64,000 nucleotides of DNA, from assembly GCF_014699135.1 (NCBI RefSeq), contig NZ_JACOFT010000007.1:120490-184489 (forward strand), read 5' to 3'. The DNA comes from Cognatundibacterium aquatile (GTDB taxonomy: Bacteria > Pseudomonadota > Gammaproteobacteria > Burkholderiales > Burkholderiaceae_D). The notes under the pieces are model-generated. The model was not told the origin of the DNA. It worked only from the letters and a program-made list of their open reading frames with translations, and ran no database searches. Below, piece after piece: positions 56,605-64,000 of the stretch. Within the stretch, counting starts at the first letter, position 1. Each line of letters starts with the position of its first letter. The position numbers and the translations under genes are program-made.

Positions 56605-57090
56605 TTATAACTCCTGTAAGTAACGCAACAGCTTTGCCAGTGCGTGTGCGACTGTTTGTTCGCGTACCGCGTGGCGGTCGCCGGTAAATATCAGTCGTTC
56701 GGTATGTGTGACGCCGCCGACGACCCAGCCGAAGCAGACTGTGCCGATAGGTTTACCGGGAACGGCCCCGGTCGGGCCGGCAATACCGGTTGTTGATAAG
56801 GACACATTACCCTCTGAATTGGCGATGGCACCTTCGGCCATTGCGGCGGCGATTTCTTCGCTGACCGCACCGTGCCGGGCGATCAGCGCCGCCGGGATAT
56901 TTAACAGCTCAGATTTGGATGAATTGGAATAGGTAACGAAGCCGCAGTCAAACCAGTCCGATGAGCCGGCGATTTCGGTGATCGCCTGCGCCACGCCGCC
57001 GCCGGTACAGGATTCGGCGACCGTCAGTAACAGCCGTTTTTCTTTCAGTTCGGTGCCGATTTGTGCTGCAAGTTCAAGTGCGTTTTGCAT
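56605..57090 (-). CDS. CinA C-terminal type nicotinamide-nucleotide amidase (PncC)
   Basis: 161 residues, matching the single-domain CinA_C/PncC family that deamidates NMN in pyridine nucleotide recycling. Motifs: TVAESCTGGGVAQAITEIAGSSDWF, GFVTYSNSSKSELL and STTGIAGPTGAVPGKPIGTV. No N-terminal MoaB-like domain is present, as in E. coli YgaD. It sits between pgpA and the OmpR gene on the same strand. Confidence 0.92.
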   Translation of the reverse strand: MQNALELAAQIGTELKEKRLLLTVAESCTGGGVAQAITEIAGSSDWFDCGFVTYSNSSKSELLNIPAALIARHGAVSEEIAAAMAEGAIANSEGNVSLSTTGIAGPTGAVPGKPIGTVCFGWVVGGVTHTERLIFTGDRHAVREQTVAHALAKLLRYLQEL

Positions 57091-57244
57091 GGTGGGTCTC
57101 CCGTCTGGTTTTTGTTGGCGACTGTAAAGTCAGACTTACTTTACCACCATGTATGGCAGAAAGTGAAGACGCCGGTGTGATCTATGACATGCGTCAGACA
57201 TCAATGCCGTTCAGATCCGGCAAGGTGTCCGGCAAAGGCCGGTG

Positions 57245-57778
57245 TCACCATGCGCGCCAGAGTGCAAACACCAGCAGCGTAAAAAAGGCCGCGACAATAT
57301 CGTCCCACATGACGCCGAATCCGCCCTTCAAGTGGCGATCGAAATAGCGGATAGGCGGCGGTTTCACCATGTCAAAAAAGCGGAAAATCAGAAACGCCCA
57401 GGTTTGTGTGCGCGCATCTGCCGGCAGCACAAACAACAGCACTGCCCAGATCGCGATGATTTCATCCCACACCATGCTGCCATGATCGGCCACACCAAGA
57501 TTTTTTCCTGTGACTTTGCAAGCCCAGATGCCGATCAGAAAGCCGATAACGATGATCCACGCCCAGCCTGCGGTCGTAAAGATTTCTGGCCAGCGCTGAC
57601 TCAGTACATTAAAGCTGAGCCAGCCGAACAGCGTGCCCATGGTGCCCGGCACGGCTGGCGATAAGCCGCTGCCGAAACCCTGCGCCAGAATATGTGCCGG
57701 ATGACTCAGCATGAAACGCCAGTCGGGGCGGATGATGATCGTTGGTTGTTGCAGGTCTGACGTATCTGACGTGTTCAT
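57245..57778 (-). CDS. pgpA: Phosphatidylglycerophosphatase A
   Basis: 177 residues. The PgpA pattern is clear: FGSGLSPAVPGTMGTLFGW, HGSMVWDEIIAIWAV (Asp/Glu active region), FRFFDMVKPPPIRYFDRHL and GFGVMWDDIVAAFF. Several hydrophobic helices place it in the inner membrane, where it makes phosphatidylglycerol from its phosphate. Its ATG overlaps the thiL stop by four bases, a conserved thiL-pgpA coupling. Confidence 0.95.
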   Translation of the reverse strand: MNTSDTSDLQQPTIIIRPDWRFMLSHPAHILAQGFGSGLSPAVPGTMGTLFGWLSFNVLSQRWPEIFTTAGWAWIIVIGFLIGIWACKVTGKNLGVADHGSMVWDEIIAIWAVLLFVLPADARTQTWAFLIFRFFDMVKPPPIRYFDRHLKGGFGVMWDDIVAAFFTLLVFALWRAW

Positions 57779-58743
57779 GGTGTGCTGAAATGATCAAATG
57801 AGTGGAGTGTCATGCGAATGGGTTGCTGCTGATCATCCATCAGGCGCAAACCCGTGGCTGCTTCAATCTGACCGATGCGGGTGACTGGCGTATTGCTTGT
57901 GTGTCCGGCAGCGATGATGTCGGCGCGACGTGAGGCAGGCGCAGTGAAGCACAACTCGTAATCATCACCGCCTGTCAGCGTGAATTGGCGTCGTAATTCC
58001 AGCGTCTGTTGTTGCAACACCGACCCGGCGGGCAACTGATCGACAAACAGCGTGGCACCGAGACCTGAGCGTTCGAGAATATGACCGAGATCGCCTGCGA
58101 GCCCATCAGAAATATCGAGTGCCGCATGGGCGATGCCGCGCAAGGCGATGCCGAGGGCGATGCGGGGCGTAGGCTGATGCATGCGCTGCGCAGCGCGTTG
58201 GTGATCTGATTCACTGAGCGCCACTTCTTTCCAATACGCGGCCAATGCTAAGCGCGCATCCCCCAATGAGCCGGAGACCCAGATATCGTCACCGATTTGT
58301 GCCGCATCGCGTCGCAGCGCGCTGTCTTTCGGCAGTTCGCCAAAAATGGTGATGCAGATATTCAGCGGCCCTTTGGTGGTGTCGCCACCGATCAGGCGGC
58401 ATTGATGGGCATCCGCGAGACTCAGCAAGCCACGCGCAAATTGTTCCAGCCAGGCCGGATTCGCTTCCGGCAGAGAAAAGGCCAGCGTAAATCCCAGCGG
58501 TTTTGCGCCCATTGCTGCCAGATCGGAGAGATTTACTGCCAGGCATTTGTGCCCCAGCAGAAATGGATCCGCGTCCGGAAAGAAATGTCGGCCAGATACC
58601 AGCATGTCGCTGGAAATCGCGATTTGCATACCGGGCGTGGGATTGAGCAAGGCGCAGTCGTCGCCGACACCCAGTGCGAGCATGGCGTCAGGCGCGGAAT
58701 GGTGCGCGAAATAGCGCTTGATTAAGTCGAATTCTGAGAGCAT
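57775..58743 (-). CDS. thiL: Thiamine-phosphate kinase
   Basis: 322 residues from MLSEFDLIKRYFAHHSA. It shows LGVGDDCALLNPTPGMQIAISSDML (metal/ATP binding), AVNLSDLAAMGAKPLGFTLAFSLP, LIGGDTTKGPLNI and the late GGDDYELCFTAP; all are typical of ThiL. It phosphorylates thiamine phosphate to the active diphosphate. The start at 58743 matches the family; the longer frame upstream is Cys/Arg-rich and unlike it. Confidence 0.95.
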   Translation of the reverse strand: MLSEFDLIKRYFAHHSAPDAMLALGVGDDCALLNPTPGMQIAISSDMLVSGRHFFPDADPFLLGHKCLAVNLSDLAAMGAKPLGFTLAFSLPEANPAWLEQFARGLLSLADAHQCRLIGGDTTKGPLNICITIFGELPKDSALRRDAAQIGDDIWVSGSLGDARLALAAYWKEVALSESDHQRAAQRMHQPTPRIALGIALRGIAHAALDISDGLAGDLGHILERSGLGATLFVDQLPAGSVLQQQTLELRRQFTLTGGDDYELCFTAPASRRADIIAAGHTSNTPVTRIGQIEAATGLRLMDDQQQPIRMTLHSFDHFSTP

Positions 58744-59118
58744 GCGCGCATTGTACCCAAGGATGATGGCGGCGCGACATTCCTGATGACACCCTGACGC
58801 ATGATTTTTCGCGCATCGAATGGAGATTCCGTCCGCATACAATTTTCCTTGAATACGCCTGCAACATGCCTTTAACACGCACGAGCGATTGCACCTCGTT
58901 GAATGCCGATGGAGCAAGCTTTCTGTGCTGTATTGGTATCCCCACGTTTTCCTCTTTTACCCGTCATTTTTAAGAAAAAAGGGGGAGTATGTGAGAAAAA
59001 CACGCTCATGTCCTTGTGAATAAAGGGCCTTAAAACATACTGGGGGGAGTATATTTAACGCCCAAAATGCCTTTGGAGATGCTTTTCACTCACGCAGCAC
59101 GCACCGGGTTTGGCGTTT
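58744..59118. other. Intergenic region containing repeat copy D
   Basis: 375 bases with no gene; it carries repeat copy D (58981-59052) and otherwise shows nothing I can support. Confidence 0.6.
58981..59052 (-). repeat. Dispersed intergenic repeat, copy D (inverted relative to copy B)
   Basis: On the minus strand it starts ATACTCCCCCCAGTAT (59052-59037), continues GTTTTAAGGCCCTTTATTC with a CCTT/AAGG pair, and ends ATACTCCCCC (58990-58981). It is the closest match to copy B in the interior. Confidence 0.75.
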
Positions 59119-60321
59119 TCAGGCTATCGCTGAGGTTTTCACTGTTCCAAGTTCGCTCAATAAAGCATTCCTGATTTTCGCTTCCTGCGGTGCCACCGCG
59201 AAGCCGCGCACGACACCATCATTGTCGATGAAGCGGCAGATGCTGGCGGACACTTCCGGATGACTGTCGGTCTGCTCGTTTTCCCATTGCCCACGCTTCG
59301 CCACTGCCAGCGGCGGTGCTACCAGTGCGATCGGATAGCTTGGCGTTTTCACCAGGACGGGCGCTGGTTTAAAGTCGATTGCGGTCGGCGTTCCAGCCAG
59401 ACTTTGTGCAATTGCGCGCGCTGCCGCCATGATCGGTGCGACATACGGCAAGGTGACGCTGTTGCCATCAGCTTGCGCATATTGTGCGCAATCGCCCAAT
59501 GCATAAATGCCCTTGACGCTGGTTTGCCCAAACTGATCCACGAGGATGCCGCGCTCGGCTTGCAAATGCGCTTCCTGTGCGAGCCGGATATCGGCACGCA
59601 GCCCTACTGCCGACAAAATGACATCGACGTCGATGTGTTCGCCGTTGGCGAGCGTGATTCGCAAGCCAGTGTCGGTGTGATCGATACTATTGCTGGTGGT
59701 GCCCATTCGGAACTGCACGTGTCGCGCTTGCAGTGCCGCTTGCAATCCTGCAGAAATCGCTGGTGGCGCGAGTGCCGCCAGCGGTGCAGGATGCGGGTCG
59801 ATCAGGGTGACCTGATGTCCTCCGCTACGCAGATCGTCGGCAAATTCACAGCCGATCAGACCTGCGCCGATGATGGCAACGCGGGCGGATGTACCGGCAG
59901 CGCTGAGTCTGTCGCGCAAAACCGCATAGTCATCCAGCGTATTCACCGACAACACCTGATCGGCGGCGTTGCCTGCGAACGGCAGGCGTATCGCTTGCGC
60001 GCCGACCGCCAGCACCAGTTGGCTGAATTCAAATTCACCGGCGCTGGTGTGGACAGTTTGCTTCGTCGTGTCTATGCTGCGCACCTGCGTTCGGGTCAGG
60101 ATCGTGGCATTGATTTGCGCCGCCATCTGATCTGCCGTTTGGCTGCGCAGATGACTCGCGGTTTTGCCTTGCGCAAAGGCGTTCGACAACATGGGCTTGG
60201 AGTAAAAGCCGCCATCATCGCCGGTGATGATCAGCACAGGTGTGGTTTTGTCCAGCTTGCGGAATTCACGAGCCACGGTGTAGCCCGCCAGACCGGAACC
60301 GATGATGGCGACGGGTTTCAT
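59119..60321 (-). CDS. Rubredoxin-NAD(+) reductase-like FAD oxidoreductase
   Basis: 400 residues from MKPVAIIGSGLAGYTVAREF (FAD dinucleotide fold, GSGLAG). A second fold (ARVAIIGAGLIGCEFADDL) binds NAD(P)H, and GIYALGDCAQY is the late FAD motif. This architecture matches rubredoxin reductase. It begins 1 base after the rubredoxin stop, so it is surely coupled with it: the flavoprotein reduces rubredoxin with NAD(P)H. A rubrerythrin gene lies just upstream. Confidence 0.92.
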   Translation of the reverse strand: MKPVAIIGSGLAGYTVAREFRKLDKTTPVLIITGDDGGFYSKPMLSNAFAQGKTASHLRSQTADQMAAQINATILTRTQVRSIDTTKQTVHTSAGEFEFSQLVLAVGAQAIRLPFAGNAADQVLSVNTLDDYAVLRDRLSAAGTSARVAIIGAGLIGCEFADDLRSGGHQVTLIDPHPAPLAALAPPAISAGLQAALQARHVQFRMGTTSNSIDHTDTGLRITLANGEHIDVDVILSAVGLRADIRLAQEAHLQAERGILVDQFGQTSVKGIYALGDCAQYAQADGNSVTLPYVAPIMAAARAIAQSLAGTPTAIDFKPAPVLVKTPSYPIALVAPPLAVAKRGQWENEQTDSHPEVSASICRFIDNDGVVRGFAVAPQEAKIRNALLSELGTVKTSAIA

Positions 60322-60322
60322 A

Positions 60323-60487
60323 TCAGATTTCCACCATATCAAAATCGGCTTTGGCGACGCCGCAGTCCGGGCATTCCCAGTCGGCTGGAATGTCGTCCCA
60401 GCGTGTGCCTGCAGGAATGCCTTCTTCCGGCAAACCCAGTGCTTCGTCATAGATAAAACCGCATACGATACATTGATAAGTTTTCAT
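60323..60487 (-). CDS. Rubredoxin
   Basis: 54 residues, the classic rubredoxin size. The iron-binding cysteine pairs are seen in CIVCGFIYD and [11 protein letters not shown], with the aromatic core [11 protein letters not shown]. It is a small one-iron electron carrier in the cytosol. Its gene lies between the rubrerythrin and reductase genes, one base from the latter. Confidence 0.97.
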   Translation of the reverse strand: MKTYQCIVCGFIYDEALGLPEEGIPAGTRWDDIPADWECPDCGVAKADFDMVEI

Positions 60488-60579
60488 ATTGTCCTCAGAA
60501 TTGTTGCTTGTTTTTTTTGATGTTGTCAGCGACGCCGCATTGATTCGGGGCATCGCTGGAATGTCCGGTGTACCGCTGC

Positions 60580-61062
60580 TTAGGATGCTTTGCTGGCTTC
60601 GAGCACAGCGCGATAGTGGTTCGCATGACGCTCTTCAACTTTCGCCAGCGCGGCAAAGCGTTTGGCAGCGATGGCTAAAGTCCGCTTAAAGTTTTCAGCA
60701 TGTTCCTTAGATTCTGCGATTTGCTCATCGTACTCGGCGACAGCAGCGTGATTGCCTTCTTCCACGGCGAGGTGGCGGAATTTTGGATACATTTCTGTGT
60801 ATTCATACGTTTCTCCTTCAATCGCGATTTCTAATGCCCGTTGTGGTGTCAGTTGCGCTTTTGGATACAGCAGATCGAGATGACCGAATGCGTGCATGAC
60901 TTCCTGATCTGCGGTCGCTTCAAATGCTTGCGCTACATCTTCAGCACCGGCTTCGCGTGCCAGCTTGGCAAAATAGCGGTATTTAATGTGTGCCATCGAT
61001 TCGCCTGCAAACGCAGATTCGAGGTTTTGAATAGTGGCAGATGGATTTGCCTGGGTGCTCAT
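60580..61062 (-). CDS. Rubrerythrin-family diiron peroxidase, without rubredoxin domain
   Basis: 160 residues. The ferritin-like four-helix bundle shows two ExxH-type diiron motifs: [13 protein letters not shown] and [14 protein letters not shown]; additional Glu ligands occur in [11 protein letters not shown] and the [16 protein letters not shown] helix. Classical rubrerythrin carries a C-terminal rubredoxin domain; here it is absent, but a free rubredoxin gene follows 92 bases downstream. The unit rubrerythrin-rubredoxin-reductase would reduce hydrogen peroxide with NAD(P)H. The gene is divergent from maeB. Confidence 0.92.
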   Translation of the reverse strand: MSTQANPSATIQNLESAFAGESMAHIKYRYFAKLAREAGAEDVAQAFEATADQEVMHAFGHLDLLYPKAQLTPQRALEIAIEGETYEYTEMYPKFRHLAVEEGNHAAVAEYDEQIAESKEHAENFKRTLAIAAKRFAALAKVEERHANHYRAVLEASKAS

Positions 61063-61261
61063 ATGATTCTCCTTGGTGATCGTTGTTTAAAACGTTTTCT
61101 ATCAAACATGGTGCAATGATAGATATTAATAATTGATTTGTGAATTCAATTGTTTTTATTCGTTGAATAGTTTTTAGCTATTTAATGGCGAGTGATTTGA
61201 TCGATTTTTATCTGATTCGTCCTCTGAAAAAGATAAAAGTCGTGTAAATACGTATGAAGTT

Positions 61262-61275
61262 AGAGGGTTCCCTCT
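61262..61275. promoter_or_regulatory. Perfect palindrome upstream of maeB
   Basis: AGAGGG-TT-CCCTCT lies directly upstream of a possible -10 hexamer, TAGAAT (61278-61283). It could be an operator for maeB; no regulator is assigned. Confidence 0.35.
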
Positions 61276-61336
61276 GCTAGAATCACGAGCGGATAGTAAG
61301 TTTTGAGTAAGCAAAAATAGAAAGAGGCAGCCCCAC

Positions 61337-63649
61337 ATGGATTCGTCATCAGATCAAAAAGAGCAAATACGTCAGCAGTTGCGCCAGGCCGCACTGGAAT
61401 ATCATGAGTTCCCGACGCCGGGTAAAATCAGTGTGACGCCAACCAAGCAATTGACAAATCAACGCGATCTGGCGTTAGCGTACTCCCCTGGTGTGGCGTC
61501 TCCGTGCGAGGAAATCGTTGCTGATCCTACTGCTGCATTTAAGTACACCGCGCGCGGCAATCTGGTCGGTGTGATTACCAACGGTACCGCAGTGCTCGGT
61601 CTCGGCAATATCGGCCCGCTGGCATCCAAGCCAGTGATGGAAGGCAAGGGCGTTCTGTTCAAGAAATTTGCTGGCATTGATGTGTTCGATATTGAAATCA
61701 ACGAACCTGACCCAGACAAACTGGTCGATATCATTGCTTCTCTGGAGCCAACATTCGGCGGCATTAATCTGGAAGACATTAAAGCGCCAGAGTGTTTTTA
61801 CATTGAGCGCAAATTACGTGAACGCATGAAGATTCCGGTCTTCCATGACGATCAGCACGGCACGGCGATTATTGTCGGCGCCGCGATCATGAACGGATTA
61901 AAAGTCGTCGGTAAAGATATTAAAAATGCGAAACTGGTGGTTTCCGGTGCTGGTGCTGCAGCGCTGGCCTGCCTGGATCTGATCGTTGACCTCGGCTTCC
62001 CGATTGAAAACATCTATGTGACCGATCTGGCTGGCGTGGTTTATAAAGGCCGTGCAGAGTTGATGGACCCAGATAAGGAACGCTTTGCGCAGGAAACATC
62101 AGCACGCAGCCTGAAAGAAGTGATTGAAGGTGCGGACATTTTCCTTGGTTTGTCCGCTGGTGGCGTACTGAAACAGGATATGGTCAGAATGATGGCTGAA
62201 AAGCCGCTGATTCTGGCGCTGGCAAATCCGACCCCGGAAATTCTGCCGGAAGAAGTCAAGGCGGTGCGTGATGATGCGGTGATGGCAACCGGTCGTTCTG
62301 ACTTCCCGAATCAGGTTAACAACGTTTTGTGTTTCCCTTATATTTTCCGTGGCGCGCTCGATTGCGGTGCCACGACGATTACACGCGAAATGGAAATCGC
62401 GGTGGTGCATGCGATTGCAGAGTTGGCACAGGCTGAGCAGTCTGACGTCGTTGCTTCTGCCTATGGCATCAGCAACTTGTCTTTTGGCCCGGAATACCTG
62501 ATTCCTAAGCCATTTGATCCGCGCCTGATGATCAAGATTGCGCCAGCAGTTGCAAAAGCAGCGGAAGAGTGCGGTGTGGCGGCGCGTCCGATCAAGGACA
62601 TGCAGGCATACGTTGAGAAGTTGCAGCAATTCGTCTATCACAGCGGCACCTTCATGAAGCCTCTGTTTCAGTTGGCGAAAAAAGCACCTGCAGATCGCAA
62701 ACGTATTGTTTATCCAGAAGGTGAAGAAGAGCGCGTTCTGCGTGCTGTTCAGGTCGTTGTTGATGAGAAGCTGGCAACACCGATTTTGGTGGGGCGCCCA
62801 CATATTCTGGCGCAACGCGTCGAGAAGTTTGGTCTGCGTATTCGCCCTGGTGTCGATTTTGAAGTGATCAACCCTGAGTTTGATCCACGCTATCGCGAAT
62901 ATTCCAAGACTTATCATGAGATGACATGCCGTAAAGGCGTGACAGAGCAGTACGCGAAACTGGAAATGCGCCGTCGCCACACATTGATAGGATCAATGAT
63001 GATCCATAAAGGTGATGCTGACGGCATGATTTGTGGCACGTTCGGTAGCACTGGCCTGCACCTGAATTACATCAACCAGGTTCTCGGTAAGCGCAATAAT
63101 GTTAAGGTGAATGCGGCGATGAATGTGCTGGTCTTGCCGGATCGTCAGCTTGTTCTGGTCGACACGCATGTGAATGAGAATCCAACAGCCGAACAAATTG
63201 CGGAAATCACGATACTTGCCGCAGAAGAAATGCGCCGTTTCGGTCTGTTGCCAAAAGCAGCCTTGTTATCACATTCTAATTTTGGCTCCAGCAATAGTGA
63301 ATCTGCACAAAAAATGCGTGCGGCGCTGGAAATCATTCAGCGTCAGGCGCCAGACCTGGAAATCGACGGCGAAATGCATGGCGACACGGCTTTGGACTCA
63401 GCATATCGTAAAAAAATGATGCCGAATTCGACTTTGAAGGGCGATGCGAATTTACTGGTTATGCCGAATATTGATGCAGCTAACATCGCGTATAACCTGA
63501 TGAAAATCACCGCTGGTAATAACGTTGCGATTGGCCCTATCTTATTGGGTTGTGCAAAACCTGTTCATATCCTGACGCCGTCGGCGACAGTCCGTCGTAT
63601 CGTTAATATGACAGCTTTGTGTGTGGTCGATGCACTCGCCCAGCGCTGA
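61337..63649 (+). CDS. maeB: NADP-dependent malic enzyme (malate dehydrogenase, decarboxylating)
   Basis: 770 residues, the length of the multidomain MaeB form. The N-terminal malic-enzyme domain shows [16 protein letters not shown] and [15 protein letters not shown], and [19 protein letters not shown] is the NADP fold. From about residue 445 the protein is a phosphotransacetylase-like domain ([33 protein letters not shown]), which in MaeB is regulatory, binding acetyl-CoA. It decarboxylates malate to pyruvate with NADPH production. AGAGG precedes the ATG. Confidence 0.96.
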   Translation: MDSSSDQKEQIRQQLRQAALEYHEFPTPGKISVTPTKQLTNQRDLALAYSPGVASPCEEIVADPTAAFKYTARGNLVGVITNGTAVLGLGNIGPLASKPVMEGKGVLFKKFAGIDVFDIEINEPDPDKLVDIIASLEPTFGGINLEDIKAPECFYIERKLRERMKIPVFHDDQHGTAIIVGAAIMNGLKVVGKDIKNAKLVVSGAGAAALACLDLIVDLGFPIENIYVTDLAGVVYKGRAELMDPDKERFAQETSARSLKEVIEGADIFLGLSAGGVLKQDMVRMMAEKPLILALANPTPEILPEEVKAVRDDAVMATGRSDFPNQVNNVLCFPYIFRGALDCGATTITREMEIAVVHAIAELAQAEQSDVVASAYGISNLSFGPEYLIPKPFDPRLMIKIAPAVAKAAEECGVAARPIKDMQAYVEKLQQFVYHSGTFMKPLFQLAKKAPADRKRIVYPEGEEERVLRAVQVVVDEKLATPILVGRPHILAQRVEKFGLRIRPGVDFEVINPEFDPRYREYSKTYHEMTCRKGVTEQYAKLEMRRRHTLIGSMMIHKGDADGMICGTFGSTGLHLNYINQVLGKRNNVKVNAAMNVLVLPDRQLVLVDTHVNENPTAEQIAEITILAAEEMRRFGLLPKAALLSHSNFGSSNSESAQKMRAALEIIQRQAPDLEIDGEMHGDTALDSAYRKKMMPNSTLKGDANLLVMPNIDAANIAYNLMKITAGNNVAIGPILLGCAKPVHILTPSATVRRIVNMTALCVVDALAQR

Positions 63650-63668
63650 TTAATATCACGCGGACCTG

Positions 63669-63709
63669 AAAACAGCCTTGCGTTCGTAAGAACGCAAGGC
63701 TGTTTTTTT
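63669..63709 (+). terminator. Strong rho-independent terminator of maeB
   Basis: Arms AAAACAGCCTTGCGTT and AACGCAAGGCTGTTTT around CGTAAG, followed by a T-run. Confidence 0.9.
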
Positions 63710-63785
63710 ATCTGTGATCGTTGATTGCGCCGAATGTCTTTACCGCAGTCATTCGCATATTCATTAAAATAATTTACCTGTTAGA

Positions 63786-63814
63786 TTGCGAATTGAGGAA
63801 GGTTTTGCTATAGT
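63786..63814 (+). promoter_or_regulatory. Strong sigma-70 promoter, probably rRNA operon P1
   Basis: TTGCGA (63786-63791), a 17-base spacer and TATAGT (63809-63814) form a near-consensus promoter. It is followed by TTCGACTCCCGC, a G/C-rich discriminator-like start as in rrn promoters. No gene is seen between it and the window end. Confidence 0.75.
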
Positions 63815-64000
63815 TCGACTCCCGCTGAAAGGCGGGGGAAGAAAGTGAAGAGCTGCAAGTAAAAAAGCAGCAAGCACAGTCAACAGACCGAAGTCAGGCC
63901 AAGTGATCCGATTGGTGCCCGCACAACAAAATGCGGACGCTGAGAAGAAAAAGCGAAGCGAAAGGGCGAAGGGAGTTGACAGTGAGTGAGAAGTACTTCA
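63815..64000 (+). other. Transcribed leader with a second promoter element, likely rRNA operon leader
   Basis: The stretch is non-coding, purine-rich, and ends with TTGACA (63976-63981) positioned to pair with a -10 box just beyond the window end. Tandem promoters, lack of coding potential and the GAAGTACTTCA end are typical of the leader of a betaproteobacterial 16S-23S-5S operon. The rRNA itself is outside the window. Confidence 0.55.

Noticed and set aside
59260..60456. 398-residue frame antisense to rubredoxin reductase
   Set aside because: The minus-strand frame carries the FAD and NAD motifs and overlaps the rubredoxin operon; the plus-strand frame is Arg/Cys-rich and unlike any protein.
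61100..61135. Weak Fur/PerR-like site upstream of rubrerythrin
   Set aside because: The best alignment matches only about 10 of 14 informative bases in an AT-rich stretch, too weak to list.

Overview
The window looks like part of a betaproteobacterial chromosome, most likely Burkholderiales and possibly Oxalobacteraceae (Undibacterium/Herminiimonas-like). This is inferred from protein flavour: an ArgD, MaeB, RsuA, PgpA-ThiL, MocR-DUF2917 and CDP-6-deoxyglucoseen-reductase-like gene set, moderate GC, and an rrn-type promoter region at the right end. No rRNA or tRNA gene lies inside the window, so the lineage is not proven.

Layout. 1-3.6 kb: right end of a prophage (tail and receptor-binding genes), closed by a terminator and followed by a decayed IS3-family orfA. 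4.1-9.6 kb: a Tricorn-type protease divergent from a secreted GH44 glycosidase. 9.8-14.2 kb: argD, an AT-rich orphan gene (11383-12984) unlike its surroundings, and a ferredoxin-reductase-like flavoprotein. 14.2-20 kb: NAD-dependent epimerase, orphan GspE/PilB ATPase, spermidine-synthase-like protein, deoxyinosine glycosylase, SlyB-like lipoprotein and a DUF3016 protein. 20-28.3 kb: a five-gene, Fur-box-preceded haem-uptake operon (TonB receptor, periplasmic CobN/HmuS-like chelatase, ChaN-like protein, ExbB/MotA-like channel, DUF2149 protein). 28.5-36.5 kb: htpG, a periplasmic binding protein, a second TonB receptor, an unknown membrane-anchored protein, and a lipase-like lipoprotein whose 5' end carries ten TCTG units. 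36.6-43.1 kb: cysS, a MocR regulator divergent from a DUF2917 gene, a LysE exporter, a RidA protein and a PLP aminotransferase. 43.4-49.5 kb: a CZB-domain chemoreceptor broken by one stop codon, a glycine-zipper protein, and a binding-protein/histidine-kinase pair. 49.6-54.6 kb: rsuA, a lone ParA, two acyltransferases, a FliL-like protein and an EF-hand protein. 54.7-58.7 kb: thiL-pgpA-cinA followed by an OmpR/EnvZ-type two-component system. 59.1-61.1 kb: rubrerythrin, rubredoxin and rubredoxin reductase. 61.3-63.6 kb: maeB. 63.8-64.0 kb: tandem strong promoters that probably start an rRNA operon just outside the window.

The most interesting signals are: (i) a dispersed, structured intergenic repeat of about 71-78 bp, present four times (9650, 31485, 40285, 58981) with terminal GGGGAGTAT/ATACTCCCC motifs and an internal pairing element that seems to covary; (ii) the TCTG repeat tract at the start of a lipoprotein gene, a candidate phase-variation locus; (iii) the Hmu-like haem-dechelatase operon in a proteobacterial setting with a ChaN-like gene inserted; (iv) the AT-rich orphan coiled-coil gene; and (v) a candidate MocR operator made of GTACTG units.
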